The notes under the pieces: model-generated
Database searches by the model: none
The model's input: only the letters and a program-made list of their open reading frames with translations
What the model was told of the DNA's origin: nothing
Translations under genes and position numbers: made by a program
Source of the DNA: Arthrobacter sp.
GTDB lineage: Bacteria > Actinomycetota > Actinomycetes > Actinomycetales > Micrococcaceae
Direction: 5' to 3'
NCBI GenBank assembly: GCA_031178585.1
Contig: JAPSIT010000085.1
Span: forward strand, 1-5,388
DNA length: 5,388 bases
Part shown: piece by piece, positions 5,290-5,388 of the stretch
How the letters are laid out: the number at the start of each line of letters is the position of its first letter
Position numbering within the stretch: the first letter of the stretch is position 1

Positions 5290-5388
5290 CGGGTTTCGCA
5301 GGGAAGGTGGCAACCGACGTTTGGGGACCCTGATTCTGTCAAAATCGTTGGCCGCGATGACCGTGGCGCCGCCGGCACGGGCGGCAGC
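5281..5388 (-). CDS. Unrecognised C-terminal fragment (35 residues, runs off right edge)
   Basis: A leftward frame is open from the window edge to a TAG at 5283-5281. It reads AAARAGGATVIAANDFDRI and then a basic, Pro-rich tail ending LRNPGR. The first half looks like real coding sequence, with an Ala-rich helix followed by a hydrophobic strand. The tail is less convincing. I do not recognise a family. It would lie 67 bases upstream of rlmC on the same strand, but the TAGAAT box suggests that rlmC has its own promoter. A rightward frame across 5310-5388 is also open but has no start codon. Confidence 0.4.
   Translation of the reverse strand, partial: AAARAGGATVIAANDFDRIRVPKRRLPPSLRNPGR

Noticed and set aside
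1..5388. tRNA, rRNA, CRISPR array, insertion sequence or attachment site
   Set aside because: I saw no regularly spaced repeats, tRNA-like cloverleaf, transposase motifs or terminal inverted repeats. This was by-eye reading only.

Overview
The window is high-GC DNA with strong G/C preference at third codon positions, GTG/ATG starts and purine-rich ribosome binding sites. A DUF222/HNH-type gene, a GAF-like LuxR regulator, a Tat-exported dienelactone hydrolase lipoprotein and an RlmC-type methyltransferase together suggest an actinobacterium of the Micrococcales, most likely Arthrobacter or a close relative. This assignment rests on remembered family resemblance, not on a search.

Left part (1-922). 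A DUF222 (HNH endonuclease family) gene runs leftward off the window edge. Upstream of it on the same strand are an unrecognised 89-codon ORF and an 11-codon ORF. Each has a good Shine-Dalgarno sequence, and the stop of the short one overlaps the ribosome binding site of the longer one. These could be a leader peptide plus small gene, or the decayed front of a longer gene. Bases 612-834 hold no gene I can support. A 14-bp hairpin at 835-875 probably terminates the regulator gene to its right.

Central part (923-4043). A leftward LuxR-family regulator is divergent from a rightward pair, a cupin and a DUF1304 membrane protein, whose coding regions overlap by four bases (ATGA). The 87-bp divergent spacer has a 16-bp near-palindrome almost exactly at its midpoint. 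Candidate -10 hexamers sit at the right distance from both start codons for leaderless transcripts. After a 149-bp gap with short hairpins and three CAACTG copies comes a dienelactone hydrolase-family enzyme with a Tat signal and lipobox. The likely arrangement is a sensor regulator controlling a small cupin/membrane-protein operon, with a cell-surface hydrolase next door. What signal or substrate unites them is not visible.

Right part (4044-5388). A convergent rlmC gene (23S rRNA m5U747 methyltransferase, Fe-S type) ends only 6 bp from the hydrolase stop. Upstream of rlmC are a TAGAAT -10 candidate and a perfect 13-bp tandem duplication. An unrecognised leftward reading frame enters from the right edge and stops at 5281.
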